A DNA stretch of 11,906 nucleotides from JBCCCJ01 sp039029315 (GTDB lineage: Bacteria; Bacteroidota; Bacteroidia; J057), in contig JBCCGK010000191.1 of the NCBI GenBank assembly GCA_039029315.1, positions 1-11,906 of the forward strand, read 5' to 3'. Under the pieces are notes generated by a model, which saw only the letters and a program-made list of their open reading frames with translations, had not been told where the DNA came from and ran no database searches. The position numbers were made by a program, and so were the translations under genes. Within the stretch, counting starts at the first letter, position 1, and the number at the start of each line of letters is the position of its first letter. Shown one piece after another: positions 1-5,894 of the stretch.

Positions 1-165
1 AAAGTTGCGTAAAAACCGCCAAAATTCTAAGCCCAACTCACAAATCCACCCCAGTTTACCGAATTTTGGGGGCCAGCTCGCCTAAACTGGTAAAAGTGTA
101 CGGTAAAGAAATTTGAATTCCCATTTTGGCCAAAGTCAAACAGTCTATTAAACCCTATAAAATTG

Positions 166-213
166 GAAACTGTCTTGAATTCCCTTGAATAACAGGAGAA
201 TCAAGACAGTTTC
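166..213 (-). terminator. Hairpin terminator downstream of proS
   Basis: A perfect 13-bp inverted repeat pairs 166-178 (GAAACTGTCTTGA) with 201-213. Beyond a one-base bulge the stem continues inward (180-185 with 194-200, one further bulge), leaving about an 8-nt loop. It lies 23 bp past the proS stop. On the minus strand it is followed by AATTTTATA, a modest T-rich tail. This suits intrinsic termination of proS; the same hairpin could also act on transcription entering from the plus strand. The fold was judged by eye. Confidence 0.6.
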
Positions 214-236
214 ATTGTTCATGATCACAGAAACCC

Positions 237-1724
237 CTAGTAGGCTTTTGCAAAGACTACTCGTTGTTTGCTTGGATTTCCACTATACACACAGCTCCCT
301 TCCTCCAATGGATTATCCACAGGGATGCAGCGGATTGTTGCTTTGGTCTCTTGCTGAATCTTCTCTTCAGTCTCAGCGGTTCCATCCCAATGTGCGTAAA
401 GGAATCCTGGAATGTCATCATTCAAGGCCGCTTTGAACTCCTCCCAGCTATCGACTTTGCGGGAATGTGTTTCTTGCAGATTCTTTGCTTTACCAAAGAG
501 ATTTGTCTGGATCTCCTCCAACAATTCCTGAATTCCTGGAACAAAGCCCTCCGTCAACTCTTGAACTTCTTTGGATTGGGTATCTCTTCGGGCAACTTCA
601 ATTTTGTTGTTGGCAAGATCTCTTGGACCAATGGCCAATCGCACAGGTACGCCTTTGAGTTCCCATTCTGCAAACTTCCATCCAGGTTTTTTTGTGTCAT
701 CATCATCGACTTTGACCCGAATGCCCGCAGCTTTCAATTCGGTAGCCAATTGATCGATTTTCCCCAGAACCGCCTCTTTCTCTTCAGGTTTTCGATAGAT
801 AGGAACAAATACCACCTGGAATGGTGCAAGGACTGGAGGCAAGACCAGCCCACTATCATCAGAATGCGTCATGATCAAGGCTCCCATCAGACGGGTGCTG
901 ACTCCCCAGGAGGTAGCCCAGACATGTTCTTGTTTGTTGTCCTTGCTGGCGAAGGTAACGTCAAATGCCTTGGCAAAATTTTGTCCAAGAAAATGTGAAG
1001 TTCCGGCTTGAAGCGCTTTTCCATCCTGCATCAATGCTTCAATACAATAAGTCTCCAGAGCACCAGCAAAGCGCTCGCTCTCAGTTTTGATTCCTCTTAG
1101 GACAGGGATGGCCAGCGTCTGCTCTGCAAAATCTCCATAGACATTCAGCATGCGTTCTGCTTCCTCGATAGCTTCCTGCTCTGTTGCATGTGCGGTATGT
1201 CCTTCTTGCCACAAGAATTCAGCAGTCCGAAGGAATAGGCGTGTGCGCAACTCCCAACGGACGACATTGGCCCACTGATTGACCAGAATAGGCAGATCTC
1301 TATAGGATTGAATCCAGTTGCGGTAGGTGCTCCAGATAATGGTCTCTGAAGTAGGCCGAACGATGAGTTCTTCTTCCAGTTTTGCCTCTGGATCGACCAC
1401 AACACCCGATCCATCCTCTGCATTTTTGAGTCGATAGTGTGTAACCACGGCACACTCTTTGGCAAAGCCTTCGACATGATCTGCCTCTTTGCTCAAAAAA
1501 CTCTTCGGGATAAACAACGGGAAGTAAGCGTTGACGTGTCCTGTCTCCTTGAACATATCATCCAGGATGCGTTGCATACGCTCCCAGATTGCGTAGCCAT
1601 ACGGTTTGATCACCATACAGCCACGAACCGCAGAGTTTTCGGCCAGATCAGCCTTCTTGACGATGTCGATGTACCATTCGGAATAGTTTTCGGCCCGACT
1701 GGTAATGCTTTTGCCTTTTGCCAT
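237..1724 (-). CDS. proS: Prolyl-tRNA synthetase (short archaeal/eukaryotic-like type)
   Basis: This cytoplasmic class II aminoacyl-tRNA synthetase charges tRNA-Pro with proline using ATP. The 495-residue length and lack of an inserted editing domain fit the archaeal/eukaryotic-like ProS form common in Bacteroidota, not the ~570-residue bacterial form. Visible signatures are the RPTSE proline-site loop (residues 123-127), class II motif 2 around WELRTRLFLRTAEFLWQEGHT (156-177), motif 3 around THSDDSGLVLPP (286-297), and an anticodon-binding domain from about 300 to 405. The C-terminal domain ends in the typical FAKAY. In the canonical zinc site of archaeal enzymes four Cys are expected. Here C466 and C478 are present, while the first two positions appear as D447 and T452, so zinc binding is probably lost. 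The start is placed at ATG 1722-1724, just after a good promoter; no Shine-Dalgarno sequence is seen. A hairpin terminator follows the stop, so the gene is probably transcribed alone. Identification is secure. Confidence 0.97.
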   Translation of the reverse strand: MAKGKSITSRAENYSEWYIDIVKKADLAENSAVRGCMVIKPYGYAIWERMQRILDDMFKETGHVNAYFPLFIPKSFLSKEADHVEGFAKECAVVTHYRLKNAEDGSGVVVDPEAKLEEELIVRPTSETIIWSTYRNWIQSYRDLPILVNQWANVVRWELRTRLFLRTAEFLWQEGHTAHATEQEAIEEAERMLNVYGDFAEQTLAIPVLRGIKTESERFAGALETYCIEALMQDGKALQAGTSHFLGQNFAKAFDVTFASKDNKQEHVWATSWGVSTRLMGALIMTHSDDSGLVLPPVLAPFQVVFVPIYRKPEEKEAVLGKIDQLATELKAAGIRVKVDDDDTKKPGWKFAEWELKGVPVRLAIGPRDLANNKIEVARRDTQSKEVQELTEGFVPGIQELLEEIQTNLFGKAKNLQETHSRKVDSWEEFKAALNDDIPGFLYAHWDGTAETEEKIQQETKATIRCIPVDNPLEEGSCVYSGNPSKQRVVFAKAY

Positions 1725-1752
1725 GGGATTAATTAATGGATAAGAATCGGCG

Positions 1753-1784
1753 CAAAATTACATGTGATGTAATCCGATTGCAAG
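1753..1784 (-). promoter_or_regulatory. Candidate proS promoter, Bacteroidota type
   Basis: On the minus strand, CTTG (1781-1784) is followed after 20 bp by TAATTTTG (1753-1760), an exact match to the Bacteroidota -7 consensus TAnnTTTG. The -33 element matches at three of four bases. Transcription would begin roughly 20-25 bases before the proS ATG. This is a consensus match only, without experimental support. Confidence 0.55.
1757..1773. promoter_or_regulatory. Perfect 7-bp dyad inside the proS promoter (possible operator)
   Basis: ATTACAT-GTG-ATGTAAT is a perfect inverted repeat with 7-bp arms and a 3-bp centre. It overlaps the -7 box and the adjacent spacer of the candidate proS promoter. 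A dimeric repressor bound there would block RNA polymerase. The symmetry is seen directly; a regulatory role is inference, and no regulator gene for it is recognised in the window. Confidence 0.35.
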
Positions 1785-2178
1785 TGAGTGAAACAAAATG
1801 CTGATGAATATCCCCTGTCATGGGCCACATTCGGATATTGGACAATAGCCAAAATCCACAATAAGTGCAGACAAGGAGAATCAATACTGAAGCTCGAAAG
1901 GGGAATTCCACTTGAGTGGGCTTAGATATTGACGCGTTTTTTAGGACCTGAAGGTAAGAAGGGCGAAGGAATTACCGATCTTATCTGCTTGTCGCTTCTG
2001 CTGCCTGATAGGCATGAGGAAGGGCATTCATCAGTCTATGGGAGGGGTATCATGGATTTACGGAGAAAAAACCAAGAAGTTCCTTCACGTTTGAAAGAAA
2101 ATCCAACACGAATGTCCTAGTTCTTGCGTCACCGATGCAACAATTTTTGTATTTTTATTCAGAATTAGGATTGCTTAA
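1785..2178. other. Non-coding stretch between divergent proS and the lipoprotein gene
   Basis: This is the bulk of a 532-bp gap between two divergent genes. I see no convincing gene, tRNA or riboswitch. Two short open frames (1729-1911 minus; 1929-2120 plus, TTG start) lack a ribosome-binding context and recognisable protein features. A short CCACT-TG-AGTGG dyad (1908-1919) is the only other local symmetry, and it is too small to interpret. A small RNA or long 5' leader cannot be excluded. Confidence 0.5.
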
Positions 2179-2212
2179 TTTGACCTAATCAAAAAAAACT
2201 CGTCTATATTGT
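2179..2212 (+). promoter_or_regulatory. Candidate promoter for the lipoprotein gene
   Basis: TTTG (2179-2182) matches the Bacteroidota -33 element. It is followed after 22 bp by TATATTGT (2205-2212), close to TAnnTTTG. The spacing is at the long end of the usual range. A second TATATTG copy lies at 2214-2220. An A-rich run (2191-2198) sits in the spacer. The leader to ATG 2257 would be about 35-45 bases, AT-rich and without Shine-Dalgarno. Confidence 0.4.
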
Positions 2213-2256
2213 GTATATTGACCATCTAGTCTTTAGCATCTATAAACCATAAACAT

Positions 2257-3501
2257 ATGAGATCTTTACCTTTCGTTCTATTATTCGCAACCGTAGCGGT
2301 ATCATTTACGGCCTGTACAGGTCCCCGCTATGCTTCTTCTTCAGAATATGATGATGTATACTTCACAAAAGCTGATATTGCTGCGCCAGTAGCAGTCAAT
2401 AACTATCAGGAAGATTCATATGATCAGGAGCCTCGTACTTTCCAACGTGAGCCTGTGGATAGCTATCGGGATTATTATTATGGAGATGATGATTTTACGT
2501 TTTCACGAAGAGTAAGACGATTCAACCAAAGCAACAGAGATTCATGGAGGTATTTTGATCCTTATTACTCCAATGACCTCTATTATGTAATCAATTCTCC
2601 TTCCTGGAATTCCTGGAATTCCAATGGATGGTATAACTGGAATAGCCCAAGATTTGGGTCCTATTACAACGCATACAATGATCCATTTGCTTTCCGCAAC
2701 AATCCTTACCGATCATGGGGAGCCTTGAACAGATACTCAAGTTTCAGCTATGATCCATTTGTGGGCGCGTACTACGGATACAGCCCATTTGGAGCTTCTA
2801 ACTTCTATAGCCCCTTTAACAGCCCATTTGGATATAGCTCATTTGGTTCTGGCTTTGGATATGGTGGATTCGGAAGTGCAGCATACTACTGTCCTCCAAT
2901 AGGCGTTTCTCCTGCCGGTTCTTTCTGGAACAGAGGATTGAATGCCAACAGAAATGTAGGGCAATCTTATGTAACTACTCGACGAAATACTGAGTCTACA
3001 ACTGGAAACAGAACTTCCAGTCGAACAAGAATCAACAATACACGTCCTGCTGCTACCCCAAGCTCTAACAGAGTAGCTTCGAGTTCTAGTAGAAATTCCA
3101 ATTATCTACAGCCAAGAACACGAACAGCTTCTTCTGCCAGACCAGCTACTACCCGTCCAGGAAGGACAGCTGCAACCAACAGAACCAATGCAGGTACCAG
3201 CCGTCGGGCAACTACCAATACAGGACGTTCTGCAAGAACATATACGCGATCCAATCGCACCGTAACTAACGGTTCCTCGAATCGTAGTCGATACAACACC
3301 AATAGTGGTTCTAGTCGGAACTATAGTGCTCCAAGAACCAATAACAGCAACAGAACGTTCAGTTCTCCTTCCCGAAGAAGTAACACCTTCTCCTCACCCT
3401 CTATGAACAGAAGCAACAGCAGTGGTAGCTTCAATCGTAGCAGTACTGGAAGCAGCAGCCGAAGTAGTGGCCGCTCAAGCTCTGGTGTGAGAAGACGATA
3501 G
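2257..3501 (+). CDS. Low-complexity lipoprotein with a basic Ser/Arg/Asn-rich tail
   Basis: This is a 414-residue predicted lipoprotein of unknown function. The N-terminus is a lipoprotein signal peptide (residues 1-19, lipobox SFTAC with Cys20). Residues 21-110 are acidic and Tyr-rich, with a DSYRDYYYGDDDF stretch. Residues 110-215 are rich in Tyr, Asn, Ser, Phe, Trp and Gly, with repeated SWNSWNSNGWYNW and SPFG-type motifs. From about 235 to the end the protein is almost entirely Ser, Arg, Asn and Thr, strongly basic, and ends in VRRR. No enzymatic domain is visible. As I recall, similar Bacteroidota proteins near proS and an OmpP1-like gene are sometimes given the misleading name vitellogenin II precursor; I treat that as a resemblance in composition and context only. 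The basic tail may bind polysaccharide, nucleic acid or cell-surface polymers, but this is inference. It has a candidate promoter upstream and a terminator downstream, so it is probably a single transcription unit. Confidence 0.85.
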   Translation: MRSLPFVLLFATVAVSFTACTGPRYASSSEYDDVYFTKADIAAPVAVNNYQEDSYDQEPRTFQREPVDSYRDYYYGDDDFTFSRRVRRFNQSNRDSWRYFDPYYSNDLYYVINSPSWNSWNSNGWYNWNSPRFGSYYNAYNDPFAFRNNPYRSWGALNRYSSFSYDPFVGAYYGYSPFGASNFYSPFNSPFGYSSFGSGFGYGGFGSAAYYCPPIGVSPAGSFWNRGLNANRNVGQSYVTTRRNTESTTGNRTSSRTRINNTRPAATPSSNRVASSSSRNSNYLQPRTRTASSARPATTRPGRTAATNRTNAGTSRRATTNTGRSARTYTRSNRTVTNGSSNRSRYNTNSGSSRNYSAPRTNNSNRTFSSPSRRSNTFSSPSMNRSNSSGSFNRSSTGSSSRSSGRSSSGVRRR

Positions 3502-3525
3502 ATAAAAGATCATACACAGATGCTC

Positions 3526-3552
3526 AAAGGGCGGGAATATTCCTGCCCTTTT
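3526..3552 (+). terminator. Intrinsic terminator after the lipoprotein gene
   Basis: An 11-bp stem pairs 3526-3536 (AAAGGGCGGGA) with 3541-3551 (TCCTGCCCTTT). It has one G-T wobble, a 4-nt ATAT loop, and then TCTATATCT. It lies 25 bp past the stop. GC-rich core, short loop and T-rich end make this a good Rho-independent terminator. It separates the lipoprotein gene from the outer-membrane protein gene that starts 45 bp further on. Confidence 0.75.
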
Positions 3553-3596
3553 CTATATCTTGCATATAACAAATATGAGGACATAAGCCTGATTTT

Positions 3597-5213
3597 ATGA
3601 AGTTAATTCGACCCATTTTATTGAGTGCATTCTTATTCGTCTGTTTGAGCACAGTCAGTGTATCCGTGCTGGGACAAAATCAAAATGACGCACTCCGCCA
3701 TTCTTTGTATACCATCACTGGATCAGCAAGATCTATGGGGATGGGAGGTGCTTACTCGGCTGTTGGTGCAGACTTGAGTTCTGCCACACTTAATCCTGCG
3801 GGATTGGCTGTCTACAGAAGTTCAACCTTTGCGATGTCACCTGCCTATATCTTAATTGGAAATAAAGCGGAGTTTCTGGATACAGTTGGTACGGGAAGGG
3901 ATTCTTATTTTGGAATTCCTAGTTGGGGGGTAGCGTTTACCACTCTGAAAGAATACGACAATGGCCGGACAAGAGAGGAAGTCAGGAATGGTCTGAAGTC
4001 TTTCACCTTTGCATTTGGTCATAATCAACTGGAAAATTACACCAGAAATGTAACTGTTCAGGGAGGATTCAACGATCTGAGCTCACTCAGTGATATGTTT
4101 GCAGAACAAGCTGAAGGCATATTCTATGAACAATTGCCCGACAAAGAATACAATGCCTGGGCAACATTCGTCATTGACAATGTTTCTGGAGGGGGAGGAA
4201 GTCGATATTTTCCAGCCGTCACTGCTGGAAACACCCAGCAGGATATCCAATTGCAGGAAGAAGGACGACGAAATGAATGGTTCATTTCGCTTGCAGGGAA
4301 CTTCAGTGATCAATTGTATATCGGAGGCACAATCGGAATACAGAGATTGCAGTATTCTCACAATTTCACCTTCATTGAATCAGACATCAACAACCTGTAC
4401 GAGTTTTACGAAAACAATGAAAACAGTGGGTTTCCGCTGGAGATCCCAACGATTCGATTTGATTACAATGACAATTTCTCTACTCGAGGAACGGGAATTA
4501 ATGGAAAAATTGGCTTGATCTATCGGCCGATTGATCAGGTAAGGGTGGGCTTGGCAGTCAATACGCCGACCATTTTTTCTTTGACAGATGAGTTTTCCAG
4601 TTCCATGACACATCTATTTTTGGATTCTGATTCGCTGGGATCATTTGAGCGAGAAGAGTTTTCCAGTTCAGAGCCTGCTCGCTTTCAATATCTGCTCACA
4701 ACGCCATACAAACTCACTCTGGGAGCTATGGTACTGCTAGGCAAAAAGGGTATGGTATCAGCTGATGTAGAAATGACTGATTACTCCTCTGCCAAATTGG
4801 CTTCTGCTTCTTCTGATATCAACGATCCCAATTATTATACCTTTGCCCCCGAAAATCAGGGAATCAAGGATCAGTATCAAACAGCAATCAATGCGCGATT
4901 GGGGGGAGAGTTTCGGCAGGATATCTTTCGCATAAGAGCGGGAGCTGCTCTGTTGGGGAATTCCATTGTTGCCAATCGACGGGAGTATTTAGACTTTTTC
5001 GATCTGGAAACCATCCATTCTATCGATGGGGGCCGCAGAATTTTGACTTTGGGGGCCGGGATCAGGCAACCGAATTTTTATCTAGACGTTTCTTTTATAA
5101 ATCAGATGCAGAAGGATATTCTCAATCCTTACTTCTCGGATAAGTATACACCCTCTGTTATCAGCACACGAACCACAAACACAATTATTTCTACGATAGG
5201 ATTTACTTTCTAG
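3597..5213 (+). CDS. OmpP1/FadL/TodX-family outer-membrane protein
   Basis: This is a 538-residue outer-membrane beta-barrel protein related to the FadL/TodX channels, which move hydrophobic molecules such as long-chain fatty acids or aromatics across the outer membrane. Bacteroidota members are often labelled hemin receptor without proof. Residues 1-26 are a Sec signal peptide, with likely cleavage near VLG-QNQ. The mature N-terminus carries the family hallmark GSARSMGMGGAYSAVGADLS (42-61) followed by NPAGL (66-70), which corresponds to the FadL hatch region. The rest alternates polar and hydrophobic residues as expected for strands, and the protein ends in Phe (IGFTF), the usual last-strand signal for outer-membrane assembly. 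The start ATG 3597 places the signal peptide directly at the N-terminus; no Shine-Dalgarno sequence is seen. No strong promoter consensus was found in the 45 bp after the preceding terminator. The substrate cannot be read from the sequence. Confidence 0.88.
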   Translation: MKLIRPILLSAFLFVCLSTVSVSVLGQNQNDALRHSLYTITGSARSMGMGGAYSAVGADLSSATLNPAGLAVYRSSTFAMSPAYILIGNKAEFLDTVGTGRDSYFGIPSWGVAFTTLKEYDNGRTREEVRNGLKSFTFAFGHNQLENYTRNVTVQGGFNDLSSLSDMFAEQAEGIFYEQLPDKEYNAWATFVIDNVSGGGGSRYFPAVTAGNTQQDIQLQEEGRRNEWFISLAGNFSDQLYIGGTIGIQRLQYSHNFTFIESDINNLYEFYENNENSGFPLEIPTIRFDYNDNFSTRGTGINGKIGLIYRPIDQVRVGLAVNTPTIFSLTDEFSSSMTHLFLDSDSLGSFEREEFSSSEPARFQYLLTTPYKLTLGAMVLLGKKGMVSADVEMTDYSSAKLASASSDINDPNYYTFAPENQGIKDQYQTAINARLGGEFRQDIFRIRAGAALLGNSIVANRREYLDFFDLETIHSIDGGRRILTLGAGIRQPNFYLDVSFINQMQKDILNPYFSDKYTPSVISTRTTNTIISTIGFTF

Positions 5214-5275
5214 ACTACTCATTACTAATTCACTGCTTATGGAGAAGAGCTACCTCTCAATCTGTATTTAAATTT

Positions 5276-5285
5276 AAAGGAGGAG
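5276..5285 (+). promoter_or_regulatory. Strong Shine-Dalgarno sequence, atypical for this genome
   Basis: AAAGGAGGAG ends 2 bases before ATG 5288, with AAGGAG spaced 5 bases from the start. Other genes in the window have AT-rich leaders without such a site, as is usual in Bacteroidota. It fixes the start of the small gene and suggests efficient or differently controlled translation. Confidence 0.65.
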
Positions 5286-5287
5286 CT

Positions 5288-5545
5288 ATGACTAATCCCA
5301 TTCGTCAAATTGTTTCTGATGAGATCTATTCTACCCTCATCGAACTCAACCTTATCAACCAAAAGGTGATCCGGGACTTTCAGATCAAGCGCAGATACCA
5401 AGACCTTCGAAATGAAGGTCTGAGGTCCGCAGATGCGATTGATGCTATCCTGGAAGAATATGCCTATTTGCAGTTTGATACGGTTCGCAAAATCATTTAC
5501 AGCGTCAAACTGCCAGAGGAGTTATCTTCTCTGCTGTATGCCTGA
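5288..5545 (+). CDS. Small helical protein of unknown function (85 aa), possibly DNA-binding
   Basis: I do not recognise this 85-residue protein with confidence. It has no signal peptide and no Cys, and it looks wholly alpha-helical and charged. Residues 1-30 (MTNPIRQIVSDEIYSTLIEL onward) form one or two amphipathic helices. Residues 33-50 are basic (KRRYQDLRNEGLRSADAI). They are followed by ILEEYAYLQFDTVRKIIYSV, which could be the second half of a helix-turn-helix, loosely recalling small Mor-like activators in which a recognition helix follows a short turn. That comparison is a guess from pattern. A very strong Shine-Dalgarno sequence precedes it and a 13-bp terminator follows, so it is almost certainly a real expressed gene. 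It starts 74 bp after the outer-membrane protein gene with no terminator obvious between, so the two may be co-transcribed. Confidence 0.75.
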   Translation: MTNPIRQIVSDEIYSTLIELNLINQKVIRDFQIKRRYQDLRNEGLRSADAIDAILEEYAYLQFDTVRKIIYSVKLPEELSSLLYA

Positions 5546-5569
5546 AGCACATGTACAAAATGTATTAAC

Positions 5570-5608
5570 ATGAGTCGGCCCAACAAATGGGCTGACTCAT
5601 TTGTTTTG
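5570..5608 (+). terminator. Strong intrinsic terminator after the 85-aa gene
   Basis: A 13-bp stem pairs 5570-5582 (ATGAGTCGGCCCA) with 5588-5600. It has one G-T wobble and a 5-nt ACAAA loop, followed by TTTGTTTTG. This is the best-formed terminator in the window. It probably ends transcription of the OmpP1-like gene and the 85-aa gene. Confidence 0.85.
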
Positions 5609-5639
5609 ATTTGCCTTCTTTGGTCAAGGACATTGGGTA

Positions 5640-5768
5640 GGGTGTATGACAAATTGCAGAACCAATCAGATTTTGCTACTCCTGACCTCTTCCGCACTTT
5701 CCCCGTTTCTCCTACAATGAGAAACAACCCCACTATCCAGGGCTAAATCTGCAATTTGTCGTACACCC
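5640..5768. mobile_element. MITE-like element, 129 bp, with 21-bp terminal inverted repeats
   Basis: The left end (5640-5660, beginning GGGTGTATGACAAATTGCAG) and the right end (5748-5768) are inverted copies matching at 20 of 21 positions. The only difference is T5647 against G5761. The element is flanked by the exact 9-bp direct repeat CATTGGGTA (5631-5639 and 5769-5777), which starts immediately at each end, as expected for a target-site duplication. The 87-bp interior encodes nothing recognisable and contains a small hairpin (GTTTCTC 5705-5711 with GAGAAAC 5719-5725, 7-nt loop). Terminal repeats, duplication and lack of coding sequence together define a miniature inverted-repeat transposable element that would be moved by a transposase encoded elsewhere. 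A 9-bp duplication and ends starting GGG are compatible with IS256- or IS4-type elements, but the family assignment is a guess. It sits between two convergent genes, a harmless site. Confidence 0.85.
5705..5725. repeat. Internal hairpin of the MITE
   Basis: A 7-bp perfect stem (GTTTCTC / GAGAAAC) encloses the 7-nt loop CTACAAT in the middle of the element. With the paired terminal repeats, a transcript through the element would fold into a long hairpin with this small internal one. Confidence 0.5.
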
Positions 5769-5777
5769 CATTGGGTA

Positions 5778-5894
5778 TGTTCGTGAAGGAGTCTCGATAG
5801 TGTCTCAATGAAAAATCAGCTGCCAAGGGAAAATCACAAAGCTGTCCTGCTCACTGCAAGCACGCAAGTCATGCTGTCCATGCAGAACGTCTGT
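5778..5894. other. Short gap downstream of the thioredoxin-like gene
   Basis: No gene is seen. A weak candidate terminator for the minus-strand gene pairs CAGCT (5817-5821) with AGCTG (5840-5844) and is followed on the minus strand by TTTTT (5811-5815). Only 5 bp pair and the loop is long, so this is a poor candidate. Confidence 0.3.

Larger units (their letters stand above)
5631..5777. repeat. 9-bp direct repeat (target-site duplication) around the MITE
   Basis: CATTGGGTA occurs at 5631-5639 and again at 5769-5777, abutting the two element ends exactly. Both copies are identical, which points to a fairly recent insertion. The ancestral empty site would read 5609-5639 joined directly to 5778. 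Confidence 0.85.

Noticed and set aside
51..90. 8-bp inverted repeat CCAGTTTA / TAAACTGG near the left edge
   Set aside because: The arms are short, the loop is 24 nt and no T-run or gene is adjacent within the window; not enough to call a terminator or operator.
264..998. 244-residue open frame on the plus strand opposite proS
   Set aside because: It lies wholly antisense to the secure proS gene, has no recognisable domain, and its composition looks like a reverse-frame shadow.
1929..2120. 63-residue open frame with TTG start in the divergent intergenic region
   Set aside because: There is no Shine-Dalgarno or promoter placed for it, no recognisable protein pattern, and the length is expected by chance.
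5497..5733. 78-residue minus-strand open frame through the MITE
   Set aside because: It runs over the strong terminator and half of the mobile element and into the 3' end of the 85-aa gene; it is a chance frame.
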